This document shows positions 1-12,200 of a DNA stretch of 64,000 bases, piece by piece. Source of the DNA: Brachycybe producta. Its lineage: Eukaryota > Arthropoda > Diplopoda > Playtdesmida > Andrognathidae. Under the pieces are notes generated by a model. That model saw only the letters and a list, made by a program, of their open reading frames with translations, was not told the DNA's origin and did no database searches. The stretch lies in the NCBI GenBank assembly GCA_036925085.1, contig JAUPFP010000010.1, positions 3,633,568 to 3,697,567 of the forward strand, given 5' to 3'. How positions within the stretch are numbered: position 1 is the stretch's first letter; every line of letters starts with the position of its first letter. The translations under genes and the position numbers were made by a program.

Positions 1-222
1 TGAATGATTGTAAAGCTTTTTCGCCTTCGGTGCAAAATATACGACAACACAAGTGCATCGAGGCTGCTAATCGAAAGACTATCCTTAACACAGTTACGTT
101 TGAGGTGTCCGTAAGGTCTGCAAGATATGTATAAACATGACTGTAATATCAGCCAGAAGCCATTTGCGACCCTTACCGACTGCGGCAAACGAGCACGTGT
201 TCTCTATTCATGTATTAATCAC

Positions 223-294
223 CAATTGCATTCGATCTTTGATGTTCCTGTCGCGCATTTCCTCATAGTCTGACTTTATCACAGTTTTCTTCAT
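223..294 (-). CDS. Candidate first coding exon of an unknown gene
   Basis: An ATG at 294 with A at -3 opens MKKTVIKSDYEEMRDRNIKD followed by RMQL, then GTGATT as a possible donor; read-through stops after four more residues. The pattern YEExRxxNIxxR occurs near the N-terminus of several nuclear proteins. The gene would continue left of the window. Support is an open frame, good start context and nearby promoter-like motifs, nothing more. Confidence 0.3.
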
Positions 295-498
295 TGTTTT
301 GTTTCGTTTTTCTAACAGAAAACGCTTTCGATATTTGAAGAAAGAACAGAATATTTCGTCTGACACACAGATAGAAAGCAAGTTAAGCAACAGAGAACAA
401 AGACAAGAAACAAAGCTAAGTCAAATTGAACGTCGATAAGCGGAACACGTTCGGAAAAAATGAAGTGACCGCTAACTTTTCCCGCGGTTTCTTACCAA

Positions 499-660
499 AC
501 GACCAATCACATCCAAGAAAATGACAACTATAAGATTGTGACATGACGTCACGGTTATGATGGCCTCTGAATCACAGTGGAGAAGAACAATCATGGCGTG
601 ATTAACATTGAACATAGCCTCCTATAGGAGGGCTATGCATTGAAAATCTATATATAACGT
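499..660. promoter_or_regulatory. Promoter-like cluster: CCAAT, CRE, TATA
   Basis: CCAAT at 503-507, a perfect palindromic CRE (TGACGTCA) at 544-551, and TATATATAA at 649-657 within about 150 bp. No F-A MITE can be recognised here, although that family also carries a CRE. The cluster could serve a plus-strand start near 680 or the candidate minus-strand exon at 294. No coding exon is seen downstream on the plus strand. Confidence 0.3.
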
Positions 661-798
661 AAAGGCGCCATATTATCCTCCGATCATTCATTGTGCTTCA
701 AAGCGGAACAGGAAAAGCTCGACGAATGCCCTCTATCTGTTCCTCTCGAAAATAATAAATAGGCGTGAAAGTCAAAACAAAAAAACAATTACAAACAA

Positions 799-953
799 TG
801 ACGACCGGCAACTTCTAATTGGTTTGTTGTGTGGTTCGACGTTGAAAAGGGCGGAGCATGTGACGTCGGACTACATAACCAACCAATTAGAAGTTGCGTT
901 CGTCATACAAAGGGCGGAGCCAACTTCTGTTTGTCCCGATTTCTAATTGCCTA
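799..953. mobile_element. Palindromic MITE family F-A, truncated copy
   Basis: Matches the right three quarters of the ~206-bp family whose complete copies are at 23656, 45642, 45935, 61305 and 61818: ACTTCTAATTGG, GGGCGGAGC, TGACGTCG, ending TTCTAATTGCCTA. The left end is missing. Confidence 0.85.
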
Positions 954-976
954 TGTATTTGTCAACTTAAAAATTA

Positions 977-1156
977 ACAGGCAATTAAGTGTACCCAGCA
1001 GTATAATTGTGTTGGCCCAGCCCTTTTATGAGCGTCAGACCAAATATCAACCAATTAGAAATTGAAAGGGCGGGGCATGTGACATCAAACCAAGTAACAA
1101 ACCAATTAGAAGGTGGTGGGGCAAAGAAAATTTTACTGCTGGGTACACTTGCCTGT
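977..1156. mobile_element. Diverged F-A-like MITE (F-B)
   Basis: Starts ACAGGCAATTAAGTGTACCC and ends as its imperfect inverse GGGTACACTTGCCTGT. The interior contains ACCAATTAGAA and a GGGCGGGGC box. Related segments sit inside the Helitrons at 48062, 62668 and 63223. Confidence 0.75.
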
Positions 1157-1568
1157 CGAAATTAACCATCAAATTCTAATTTATTCAATTGTCTCCCGGA
1201 TGGCGCCACTGCAATAGCTATTGTTATGCTCCATAGATGGTTTTGCAAAATTTGGATGCAAAAACGACAAGCAAACTTTTTTTTTAGAAACAACACTACG
1301 TAAAAATTCAAATTGTTTTCAAAACTAGAATGGCAAAAAGGTTGTGCTAAAAGTTTTTTCTTGGCAATATCTCAAAAAAATATTTTATATTTTTATAGTA
1401 GTTTGAAAATGACCCGTTTTTCTTTTTAGTTTTTCCTTTGACAATTTGACGTTTCATGAAAAACTATTTTCGTCTTTTTTAAACTGTTATAAAAAGTTTA
1501 TTTTTAAGAGATTAGATACACGTCCTCCATCTTGTTGTTTTGAGCAGACGACATCGAGACAAATGAGT
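1157..1568. repeat. Dispersed repeat fragments L and M
   Basis: 1190-1335 (GGCGCCACTGCAATAGC to AACTAGAATGG) recurs inverted at 51010-51155 and in part at 20360, 22090, 23430 and 23895. 1514-1568 (GATACACGTCCTCCATCTTG) recurs at 20955-21007 and 47088-47140. Class unknown; both look like non-autonomous DNA elements. Confidence 0.6.
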
Positions 1569-1834
1569 GTACAGTACACACATGAGTTCAAATGAATTCA
1601 AATTAAATGTGTTTTAGGTGAATTATACAGGCAATTAGAAAACGGGCAGACCAGAAGTTGGCTCTGCCCTTTTCATGACGAACGCAACTTCTAATTGGTT
1701 GGTTATGTAGTCTGACGTCACATGCGACGCCCCAAACCAATTAGAAGTTGCCGTTTGTCATAAAAAGGGCGGAGCCTTCTGTAGAACACGTTTATTATTT
1801 AAATGCATTTAAATTATCCGGTGTGTACTAGCCT
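1569..1834. mobile_element. MITE family F-D, interrupted by an F-A copy
   Basis: The left part (1569-1626) and right part (1778-1834) together match the family with TIR CCTNGTACACA seen at 37741, 41092, 44735 and 50205. 1627-1777 is an F-A MITE starting ACAGGCAATTAG that lies inside it. Confidence 0.75.
1627..1777. mobile_element. F-A MITE, truncated, inside F-D
   Basis: Begins ACAGGCAATTAGAAAACGGG and runs through CTGACGTCACATG to GGGCGGAGCC. The right terminal ~50 bases and part of the host are missing, so no target duplication is visible. Confidence 0.85.
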
Positions 1835-1849
1835 CCTAGATATTACTAA

Positions 1850-2293
1850 TTTTTTTAAAAAAAAACACAAACCACAGTGAAGCCAACGCATTGGCACACG
1901 TGCTGATTTTTTAAAATTATTTTTACGAGCATTTTAATGAATTTTTTTTTCCTTATTTGGTCGCACTCAATGGAATTTAACATTGGAGTTAGAAATTCGC
2001 GATTTTGAAATAGTTTTTTTAAAAAATAGAAGCGCACTTACCAATTTTTTGTCATTCTATCACATTCTATCAGCATATATTTAAGGTGCACATTGCACTT
2101 TGAAAACTACTTTGAAAGTAATATTGGACAACTTTAAATATGTAAAATAAACATATTGCCGCCACGACTGTGTAATTTAAAAAGTTTTATTAACATTTTT
2201 CTTTATCATTGGGTCTATGGGCTCAATAGAAAAACGATGCTAGTGCTCTTTGTAGAGATTTTTCGAAGTAATTTTGTGATATAGCCTCTTAAC
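1850..2293. mobile_element. Foldback family F-C, right-hand part
   Basis: Matches the right arm of the ~750-bp foldbacks at 7280, 12166 and 43263: GAGCATTTTAATG, AGTTAGAAATTCGCGATTTT, TTAAGGTGCACATTGCACTT, ending TTCGAAGTAATTTTGTGATA and GCCTCTTAA. The left arm is largely absent. Confidence 0.8.
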
Positions 2294-2819
2294 CCCAGCT
2301 TTAATCTAGCCCAGTGTTTGCCAATTAGGCTACGAAACCCTTTTATAATCTTTAAAACATTACAGAACCCCAATAGTATTTTTTACTTTATATCGAATAC
2401 GGAGCTAGAAAAATACGAGAAAAAAAATAGATATGGATAAAAATAAAATAGGAATGCACCTCTTAATACAATAATTCGTTAATATAATAATTTTACGTGG
2501 TCAAATTATTTTTATTTTTAATTATCTGCAGGAACTCTTATTTCCACTTCACGGAACTCGAGGGTTCCGCAAAACACCATATGGAGGACGCTGAACTAGC
2601 CCTTTTTAAAACTGTACCGATCACACTTTTTTTGTACAGAGCCAATACCGAACCGATCACGCGCACGCAAAAATCGGTTCGGTACAGACTTAGCCGTTTT
2701 TGTTTTCGTTGTAATTTTAATGACTGCTATCTATGAGACAGTCAAAGCTACAGCTAAAAACTCATGATTTTTTTTATCTGAAGTTTCATGTAGCGATTTA
2801 TGAGTTTAGCATTGTAGAC
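2294..2819. other. No gene seen; AT-rich with a CCGATCAC repeat
   Basis: 2605-2695 contains inverted ACCGATCAC/CGGTTCGGTAC motifs resembling the foldback at 8381-8722. CCAGTGTTTGCCAA at 2311 could be a hAT-type end. Nothing else is recognisable. Confidence 0.4.
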
Positions 2820-3284
2820 CAGCGGTCGCCAACCTTTCGTACCTCACGGACCACTAAATTCAAAATTTGAAATCCCGCGGACCACTAATGATTTGTTTTA
2901 AAAAGAGGAATACGTTTGTCAAATAATGATCAGAGAACTTCCATATTAATAGAAAATCTTTAACGGTTGTTTAATTGTAACAAAATTATTAAAGTTAGTT
3001 TAATTATTAGAAAATCATTGAAGCTTACGGGAGAAGCGTGTGATGGGGGAAACTGAACGAAATGTAGCTCTCGCGTGCCATATTTGACGAGAACTGTACT
3101 AGACTCTAGTACATTTCATGAATTTAGTGCAATAGAAAGGCGAAAATTGTCATTCAGAATATGATTTATTAGAATATTTTTTGTTTTATTATTAATAATA
3201 AAACAAAAAAAAAATGCAAATATTGTCCAGATTTTTCTGCGGACCACCAAAAATTTCTCGCGGACCACCGGTTGGCGACCGCTG
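2820..3284. mobile_element. hAT-type MITE
   Basis: TIRs CAGCGGTCGCCAACC at the left and GGTTGGCGACCGCTG at the right, typical of hAT termini, with subterminal CGGACCAC repeats. The flanks TTGTAGAC (2812-2819) and TCGTAGAC (3285-3292) agree at 7 of 8 bases, as expected for a hAT 8-bp target duplication. Confidence 0.88.
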
Positions 3285-3292
3285 TCGTAGAC

Positions 3293-4341
3293 TATCTTAT
3301 AGTTAACAATCGAGTTACATAAAAATACATAGGGCCTACATTATTTTTTTTTATAAAAAAACGAACTGACGCATATAAATTATATACAATTAAATTCTAG
3401 CAATTTATTATTATTATTATTTTGCTTAAAATAATCGACCAAACAAGAAAACACCTAAGAAAAACAATTTTGTCACTTCGTTTTCGGAGCAAAAATAAAC
3501 TCCCGGTTTCCATTCTAAAAATCTCAAAGCCAAAACAAAAAAAAAATAATAAATATTTCAAGAAAAAAAAAAATAATATTACAACTTTTGAGTTAAATGA
3601 AATTTCCGCCCTATAAACACGAATTGAGATAAATTACAATTTTAAATTAGTAAACAATGGGAGAGGAGGATTGGGGGGAAAGAAGAACGTTTCGTACTTT
3701 ATGCCGGAAACAATAGAGAAAAAAAACTCTTAAAACAAAAAATTACACGAACCTACGAACCAGTTAATACTTGCAGACAATTAAAAACGAAAACAGATGC
3801 AGCATAAACAATGTATGCAATACTGAAAAAAAAAAAAACCTTAAGATGACAAATTACGAACAATTTCCTAATACTAATACTCTTCTTTCAGCTTGAAAAC
3901 AATGGGGGCATAAATGAAAGAAAGAACAAGCTGATTTAGGTTTACGTTGCACTTCAAGGGCAATGTCTTTCTAAATAAGATCATTCAAGTGGCCCCCATC
4001 TATCACGGATATCAATTTTAATTAAACTCAATTCAATTTATATCAATCCATGTTGTGGCACTTTTCACGTTACTGATCGAAACCGCAATTAATCTCGATC
4101 ACTGATTTGCCCTCTCTCTCCAATGTGGCCATATACAGTACGAGTTACTCGAGCAACAAGAGTAACTTTGTGACACCATTATAAATTATAATATTCGAAG
4201 AAGGAAAACTTGTGTTATATACAAACCAAATTCTGCTGGAGTGCGTAAAACACACAGCAGGTATATATTTTATGTACACAGGCACCAAAATTAAAAACAA
4301 ACATAACAAAAGACTACTTAAGGTAAATTGAACCATGTATG
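3293..4341. other. AT-rich sequence without recognised features
   Basis: A- and T-runs and short ORFs with lysine/asparagine bias only (for example 3422-3616). No splice-supported coding segment or repeat family recognised. Confidence 0.5.
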
Positions 4342-5120
4342 TCCAATAAGCGCCTCTAGTGGTAATAGGCGATAAGATGGCCCCCTAAGAAGTTAGCAAG
4401 CGAAACTTTAACATAGAACTCGTATGGAAAAATCGCTGCACCAGTGAGTTTTTTTGCGGTCCCCCCCCCCCCCCCCCAATTTTAAAAATTGTAAAAAATA
4501 AAGACAAACGTATGTAGTTTAACATCCATGCAATCGTTTTTTTTTAATATTCCTCGTTGTTCTTTTTTGTTTTCGATGTTTTGTTACAAACGTTGCTGTA
4601 AACCCGAAATTTTTAACATGAAAACCGATGGCGATTTCGATTTGTCGGCAAGTTTTTTTTGCTGTTTTCTTGCAAATTACTTGCACAATTATCATGAAAT
4701 TTTAGAGAAATAATGATAAAAAATAAGTAGCTTTGTAATCAATCATTGTTTCATTAAATATCCTTCCGGTTTGTTTGTTTGTTTTAATGTGTAATTCAAA
4801 AAAATCACTCCAACTTTTTTGCAAGAAATAAGCAAAAGAACTTACAGACGTATAGAAATCTCTATTGGCTTCCATGTTGAAAGTTTCGGTTTTACAGCAA
4901 CGTTCAGAACAAACTATTGAAAACAACGAAACAATGCAGAATAGTAAAAAACAAATTAAGCAAGGATGTGAAACTACGTACTTTTGTCTTTACTTTTTTT
5001 TTTCAAGAATTCACGTAAATTGGGCGAGTAATTTGTGAGAAAACAGCAAAAAAAAAACTGCTTTCTTAGGGGGGGGGCCATCTTTTCGCTTACATTCAAT
5101 AGAGGCGCTTATTGGACATA
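4342..5120. mobile_element. Foldback element with TIR TGTCCAATAAGCGCCTCTA
   Basis: 4346-4410 (TCCAATAAGCGCCTCTA, then GATGGCCCCC) is mirrored at 5062-5118 (GGGGGCCATC, then TAGAGGCGCTTATTGGA). Internal arms around 4560-4640 and 4850-4930 are also complementary. A C17-type homopolymer lies at about 4460-4477. Non-coding; superfamily not identified. Confidence 0.75.
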
Positions 5121-5488
5121 TGGCTCATTGAGCTCATACTTAAGCTGAGCAGCACTTCATTAACTAGCAAAATATACATAAACACAGCACCAACCACACC
5201 AGCTATGTTTAGCCCTGTTACAATGGCAAAAAAAAACATCCTGTAATCACCTGCTCATCGAGCATATATGGAACCAATAATATTCACGCATAGATTTCAT
5301 GCATAGCGGGGATAAGTGCTGAAATCGTAATAGCGCGTGTCACCTCGAAAATTAAGGCTGATGATAGTTCTGTTAAAACTTGAGAGTTATTTCCATTTAA
5401 TATAGGGAGTTTTAGAGATAATAAAAGGTTTTCTGGGGCTGAAAGAGGCGATTCTCCACCGCTCTAGGTGAACTAGTGCACATCCAGA

Positions 5489-5745
5489 CCAGTGGTCTCA
5501 AAAGTGGGGTTCACGAGATGGTCCATGGGGGTTGCGAGATTTGCATTCAATTCATATTTATTTCATTTTATTGATAATTGTGCTTATGTTAGAATCTTGT
5601 CTGCACCAGTGTGTGTGTGTGTGTGTGCTAAACATGAAAATGGTGGCTGTCACGTAACTGGTTATTTTTATCCTGGGGTACGTGCTTCGTTTTTTTTAGT
5701 AAGTAGGGAGAGCACGACCAAAAATGCTTGAAGATTACTGATCTA
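5489..5745. mobile_element. hAT-type MITE
   Basis: Starts CCAGTGGTCTCAAAAGTGGG. The right end near 5745 (GAAGATTACTGATCTAG) is a decayed inverse. A (GT)n run lies at about 5610-5628. It is adjacent to a second related element. Confidence 0.6.
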
Positions 5746-5750
5746 GAAAC

Positions 5751-5947
5751 CAGTGGTCTCCAAACTTTTTTGGTTCTGCACCTCACTCCGAAGCACGCGC
5801 CATTTTCTTGTTTAGCGCGCTCTCTCTCTCTCTCTCTCTTTGATGCAGACGAGACATAAAATTGAATAAATAATTTATTACAAATCTCGCACACTCCCAT
5901 GGATCATCTCAAGTACCCTCCAGGGTGCACGCATCCCACTTCGGAGA
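5751..5947. mobile_element. hAT-type MITE
   Basis: TIRs CAGTGGTCTCCAAACTTTT at the left and ACTTCGGAGACCACTG at the right. The interior has a (TC)n run at 5819-5840 and an inverted relative of the neighbouring element (TGGATCATCTC, ATTTTATGTC). Confidence 0.7.
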
Positions 5948-7279
5948 CCACTGATCTAGACAATCAACATAGGTAGTTTTAATAAGAAACTACTACGGCA
6001 AATCTCACTGTTAAGCATGAAATCCAAGCTACGGGCTGCCTTCACAGTCCAATCTAGCCAGGAAGAAACATACGAGTCAAACAAACGAGACTGTTTGACT
6101 GTCTGAAATTACAATACCCTCTAAAAATGAAAAAAAAAAATGCCACGTGAGTTTCTTTCAATTTCTTAAGATGCAATGGTATTTAGCTCAAATTTAGAAT
6201 TACCATATTGGCCCACATTATAACACGACATCAAATGTAACGCGACCCGTTAATTTTTAATAAAAAAAATATTCAAACATACGTAATTTCTTCGTCCTCG
6301 GATATAAAGCGAGTCCTTCTTATATAAACAAAAATAATTGATTGAAAAACATCACGTTATATTCGGGCTAATGCCTTAAATGAGAGTTAAAGTGCAGCTC
6401 GATCACTCCCCCCTCCCCCATATTACAACTTATGCTTTTTTTTCCGTGCTCACTTTAAACTCCGATTTTGAGTGGATACGACCGTTAATCGTAAGCAAAT
6501 GAAAATAAAATTACTCAACTCAACATTATGCAAATAAAATTCAAACAAAACCATAATCAAGCTTCCACTTTTTTTTTAGAAGTAAATTATGCAGGAAACA
6601 TAACAAAACAAAGAAACAAAAAACAATACTCAAAATAAGTTACTTCAACGTAGTACGACGACAACCCCCCCCCCCCCCCCCCCTACTCACTTGAAATCAT
6701 GTTGTTCACAGTGCAATACAAATTACATCTAGAGACGTTGTTTTTTTTTTCTTCCTGGTCTTTAAAAAATGTGGGTAAATTCCATCCAAGACGAAGGTGA
6801 GAGAATTCGAGCAAAGAAGAAGGAGAATGGCGCTTCTGTCTATCTATTAATCCACGATGGTTATTTGTGCAAATCCAACTAGTGTGCGATCATCTGGGAT
6901 GTCTTGCGGATAATTGAAAGAGTTCTAACAAAATAAAACAGTATACATACTGTCAATAAATTTGTGTTGATAACTACGAAACACACTTGCAACAAAAATA
7001 AAGTGTGAAAAGGCTACAAACATATAAAAGATAACCGAACACAAACAAAATACATTGCATTTACATGTATAAGGTAGGGCAGTAGGACTGGACGTTTTTT
7101 TTGGGGCGAAATATTTCTAAAAGATAAGATATGGAAAAATATTTTTATTTAAAGAGACCATTACCCCCCCCCCCCCCCCCCCCCCAAAGGAATTGCTTGT
7201 CGAAATATTGTCGAGACCTACCCAACGATTGTCAAAATAATTTTTAAAATTAAAAAATATGTCGTTAAAATAATAAATA
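5948..7279. other. Unannotated AT-rich sequence with poly-C tracts
   Basis: Poly-C runs of about 17-21 at 6665 and 7165. 6203-6372 has CATATTGGCCCACATTATAA with a weak inverse AACATCACGTTATATTCGGG, perhaps a pogo/Tigger-like MITE. No coding signal seen. Confidence 0.4.
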
Positions 7280-8007
7280 AAAGCATAGTTTTTCTGTTGA
7301 GCCCATAGATCCGATGTTAAAGAAAAAAATGTTAATTTTTAAAATACACAGTCGCGGCAATATGTTTATTTGTCATATTTAAAGTTGTCCAATTTTAATT
7401 TTTCAAAGTGCAATCAATGTGCACCTTAAATACATGCTGATCGAGTGATATAATGACTAAAAAAATTGGTAAGTGACGTTATATTTTTAAAAACTATTTC
7501 AAAATCGCGAATTTCTAACTTGTATGTTCAACTTCATCGAGTACGGGCTCGTAAGCACAAAAAACATCCATAAAAATACGTAAAAATAATTTTAAAAAAT
7601 CAGCACGTGCGCGCCAATGTGTTGCCTTCACTGCGGTTTTTAACTTATTTTAAGGTATTTTTACGAGCATTTTAATGGATGTTTTTTGCTTATGAGCTCG
7701 CGTACTCAATTGAGTTTAACATAAAAGTTAGAAACTCGCTATTTTGAAATAGTTTTTAAAAATATAACCGCACTGATAAATTTTTTGTCATTCTATCACT
7801 CGATCAGCATATATTTAAGGTGCACATTGCACTTTGAAAACTTAAAATTGGACAACTTTAAATATGAAAAATAAACATATTGCTGCGACTGTGTATTTTT
7901 AAAATTAACACTTTTTCTAACATCGGGTCTATGGGCTTAATAGAAAAACGATTCTAGCGGTCTTTGCAGAGATTTTTCGAAGTTATTTTGTGGTGTACCC
8001 CCTTAAT
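7280..8007. mobile_element. Foldback family F-C copy
   Basis: The left arm runs from TTTTTCTGTTGAGCCCATAG through GTGCACCTTAAATA and AAATCGCGAATTTCTAACTT. The right arm repeats these inverted and ends TTTTTCGAAGTTATTTTGTG. The arms meet in a short centre near 7640. No ORF. Confidence 0.85.
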
Positions 8008-8380
8008 GCTACCATGTTCTTTTGTAATCTCAAATTTTAATTTACCCTAGCTATGACTGGATCGGCATTGAGTGAGATCGTTGATATGATCTACCACAGT
8101 CGAGATACGTTTTTTTTAGCAATTTACAAATGAATCAGATAATTCTGATATTTATTTCATTTGTCAGCCTGCCCCCTATTGACGCAGTACAGGCAAGCGA
8201 ATATGCACGCCCTCCCACCTGAGATCTTACAGATCCCCTAACTTGGCAAATTGATTAGGTTAGCAGACCTTCGCTGATGGATCTTAATCTCTAGAACCCA
8301 TACACGAAAAAGTAAGTTACAGATTTGATCTGTCGGTTCTGATGACGTCGTGCATGGTTATCTGTGAAGTTTCCATTATA
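8008..8380. other. No recognised feature
   Basis: Mixed-composition sequence without ORF, repeat or RNA signature that I can recognise. Confidence 0.4.
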
Positions 8381-8722
8381 ACTAAGGCTGTGATCGGTTC
8401 GTTATTGGCTCAGTAAAAAAAAGTGTGATCAGTACAATCACACTTTTTTTTACTGAGCCAATAACGAACCTATCACACACACAAAAAAATTGGCATGCCG
8501 ATCGATTTAACCGAGCCGATCATGCCGATATTGGCACCAAGAGATAAGTGGTTTGCACAAGAACGTATGGAAAAAGAGTTAAATTATAATTTTCGAGTTC
8601 ACAAAGCAATGGCAAGAAAATAATTTCCTTTTAAAGATGAATTAGTGATGAAGTTAGTTCGCCGATTAGCAGTAAATCGGCAAAAATCGGTTCGGCAAAA
8701 TTGGCTCGGTACAGCCTTAATT
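8381..8722. mobile_element. Foldback MITE with TIR AAGGCTGT
   Basis: Outer ends AAGGCTGTGATCGGTTCG and GGCTCGGTACAGCCTTAA. An inner near-perfect hairpin spans about 8395-8475 (GTTATTGGCTCAGTAAAAAA mirrored by TTTACTGAGCCAATAACGAA). Related motifs occur at 2605-2695. Confidence 0.7.
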
Positions 8723-9181
8723 ATTGCTAATCCTGGATGAATACACGGCTAGTCGTGAAGGTTTCATTCACCTTCCTACCACAACGCTCACTAAGAAGCT
8801 CACAGAAAAAAACTTCAAATCCAACTGCCCAAAACAACACAATGGGGTGCAAGAATAAAAAAAAAGAAACAAAACGAGCTTTCACAAACATCAACACATT
8901 ATGGAAATATATATATCAGAATTGGTAGACATCACACGACAGGCAGGTAAGAGCGGAGATCGGGGTCAAAGAACTAAAAAGGAGCACATAACACACTTTT
9001 ACAAGTGACAACAAAATTAAAACATGTATCTATTTCAATGGAAACTAAAAAAAGGACGACAAAATTATGAAGAAATGTTAAGACAACTTGATATTTATCT
9101 GAGTATTTAGGATTGAAACTGTAGATAAGAAAATAATTGAAACGGGCAGGGGACATTTTATCGGGACAAATTGTATACCTT
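8723..9181 (-). other. Probable 3' UTR region of the kinase gene
   Basis: Sequence directly downstream of the stop codon, A-rich, with no recognisable repeat. I could not fix a polyadenylation site. A minus-strand AATAAA near 8150 is one candidate, so the transcript may run through the foldback at 8381-8722. Confidence 0.35.
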
Positions 9182-9253
9182 TCAATCTGTAATTGATAAC
9201 GACGCAAACCCAATAAGAGATTTCATATCAGATTCAGATCCATTGTTGGAACT
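9182..9253 (-). CDS. OXSR1: OXSR1-type kinase, last coding exon and stop
   Basis: Encodes [20 protein letters not shown], then ITD and TGA. The ending LIGFAxLSI is the vertebrate-type C-terminus of the family. The acceptor is TTCTTTCAG. Confidence 0.93.
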   Translation of the reverse strand, partial: SSNNGSESDMKSLIGFASLSITD

Positions 9254-12200
9254 CTGAAAGAAAAGGAGAATCGTTGTTGGAGGGGAAATAAATACATTTT
9301 TGTTTATTGCTTCTTTTTTTCTTCTTCTGTGCTGCTGCTGTTGCTTCATCTTCTTCTTTTTTCAATTCGATGATAAATGGCTAAACAAAATCAACCTTCG
9401 ACTTTCCGTTTTGCGATAAAGTCTCCATTTAACTTTTGTATTTAAAGCACATAAAACAGAAGCAAACCCAACATCAAGCGCAATTTGGCTTCTTCGCTCA
9501 TTGTTATTAGCATATAAAAACAAATCGCAAGAGAAAAATAAACAACTTCGCTTATCAAATGACAAGACGAACACCATTGAAATGAAGTGACAAAAAACGA
9601 TCGAAGAAGAAAAAAAAAAAACTCACCAAGGCAAATGTTAGGTTCTTTGTTGACGGAGGAAGGTCAATGATTTTCTGTAGATTTGCAGCAACTTGAAATG
9701 AAGAAATTGTCAAAAGATAAAAAAGAAAAAATTATAAAATGATAAAAAAGAAACAATCGAAAAGATAAACCCCCCCCGAGATGATAAAAACCGTAACACA
9801 CCGACAACCATATCTTTGCCATCGACTAATCCCGCACCAACTAGCTCAGTAGCAATACCATCAGCACTATCTGCACATAAAAAAAGTCAGTAACAATTTA
9901 AATCACCGAAACATATAACACACGGATAACTTGTGGGGAAAAAAATTTCTACCTTTTCCAGGTGCAAACTCAAACCTAATGTCGTTCAACTCCTTTCGAT
10001 TGTTACTATGTATTCAACAAAAAAAAAAGAAAAATGAGGAATTTGATACAAATTGTGAATTTTAATAAGAATTTAACTAACCGAATCCTCAAGACCAAAT
10101 TAATCGCAGGTGGTTCATAGTTTGGAGGTAATGAATTTGCAACGGCAGGCTACAAAAACAATAAAAGAACACCTTTAAGATTATTTTTAATATATTCGTT
10201 CAACTGAATATTCTTCCAAACACACAATTCCCATCAGTGCAAATCCGCTTATCACGAGAAAGAGCTAAGCAGAAGTGCTTTGTGTATAAAACATTGTCGT
10301 TACAAATTACTACGAGCTAACTTTCGAATCAAAACTTCACCAGAAATTCCTGGCATATTCCGCATTTCAGAAGAAACATTAAAAAAGAATATTACAAAAT
10401 GTAAAACATTTTTCTTGACTATAAATATAGACAAACAAAATTTATTGATTGTAAAGCCATAAAAAACTGAGTATCAAAAAAAGGGAAAACAACAGTTAAA
10501 ATAAATAAATCATGAATTGCGTAGCATTGACTATCTTGTTTGTATAGTCTTTTTTTAAACTTTTTGCTGAATTTTTTTATCTTTTTTACTTCATAATTGA
10601 AGTTTGATTTTGACTTTTCCCTTTTTGGATACTCAGTCTTTTACAGCTTTACAATCAAGAAACTTTGTTTGATCAAATGAAAGTGTTTTAAAAACAAGAA
10701 AATGAAATATATCGATTAAGGGTGTTTTTAGTTCGTGAACGTTTCATTTCTTATACCAAATTGCATACCAATTCTAATAAAAGGTTTCTTTTTTAAATAC
10801 ATTACGTGATTTGTTAAGTTCACCTAGGTTCTGACCCACTTTCACTTCATTCTTAATGATACTTCTGAAATGAAGAACAATGACGACATACAGTTAGGTA
10901 GAGCTCCTGTATCTAGACAGGCTGGCGCACATATGCGGCCTATGGAGTCACCATTTTTGGACCGATGCGAAGTGGCTGGGCTATTAGATTTACATTGACA
11001 GATGATACAAACAAATTAGAAGCTTTGCAAAACTAAAAAAATAGATAACTATTTTCAGTCTATTTTCAGTCAGATTATTTTCAGTCTGGTGACATTTTAT
11101 AGTATTTTAACTCAATCTTAAGTTATTTCAATTTTTTACGAAATAACACCAAAAATACCACGTTAAGAGATGAAACGCAACAATGAAACTGGTCAGAAAA
11201 AGTCAAGTGTGCCAGCTCGTATAGATCAAGGAGCCTTAGTGTCAGGTTTTCACTAAGTGACTTCTATTTTACGGAAAGAAGTCAACTGTTCTACTGGTTA
11301 GTTCCCCCAAACAATGGAAACTAACATTCCTATTATGGAACCAAAGCCTTCAAATAAATACCAATTGTAAAATTCGCAGCAACTAAAAAATAAATAAATC
11401 GAAAGTGTACTATAAACTAGAAGAGTACACTGAAAGAACTTGAAGAGAACATGCGGGGATATTTTTTTTATAATGAAATCCATAGATAATAATAATTCCA
11501 AATAAATAATAATTTTGATATTTACATTTTTCACTAAATGTTGGGCAAACAAAGTTGTCAAGTAATGTGATTTATTTAAGTCTAGTTTCTAAAACATGTT
11601 CTCCCAAGTAAAGAAATACATGATTAGGTACTAATTCCTGCTATCATTGTAAAAGTGACTATGTGAATCAAAAAACAAAGAAACAGACACAGTGAAAACT
11701 GTTTAACACGAAAACGGATGACACGAAATAAATTTTTGCTCTCATCCTTCAGTTTAAGACAGATATTTTCTTGTCATCAGTTTCAGATAACACGAAAATA
11801 GCCGTTAACACAAAAAAAATCTGTTGGTCCCATGAGTAAAAAAAAAAACTACGTAAAATAACTTTTTAACACGAAAAAAAAAAAACTAAGACTTCGTTTC
11901 CAAAATTTGCTTAAGAGATAGTATCTTTGATAAAACCCTTTTCATACACGAAAAAAATCAGTCGTTGGGTTTTTCGAATTCGCTTTCTTTCTTTCTGCAT
12001 CCTGCTTAAATACATATTATTATACACATAATATTATATGTAAAATATGCAATCCAAAATTACTAATTTTTGTTTTTAAAAATAAAAGGCGGAGTCAAGA
12101 TGTAAGTTTTAAATAGGCGTCTTTTATAGCTCGGATAACACGGAACCTCGGATAATTCGGTTAATAGGCTGCATCAGAAAATTACTTCGAAAAATCTCTA

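Noticed and set aside
829..1065. Short ORFs across F-A MITEs (also 45738, 61265, 61774) as a conserved protein family
   Set aside because: Similar peptides arise because the MITE itself is repeated; frames differ and are interrupted.
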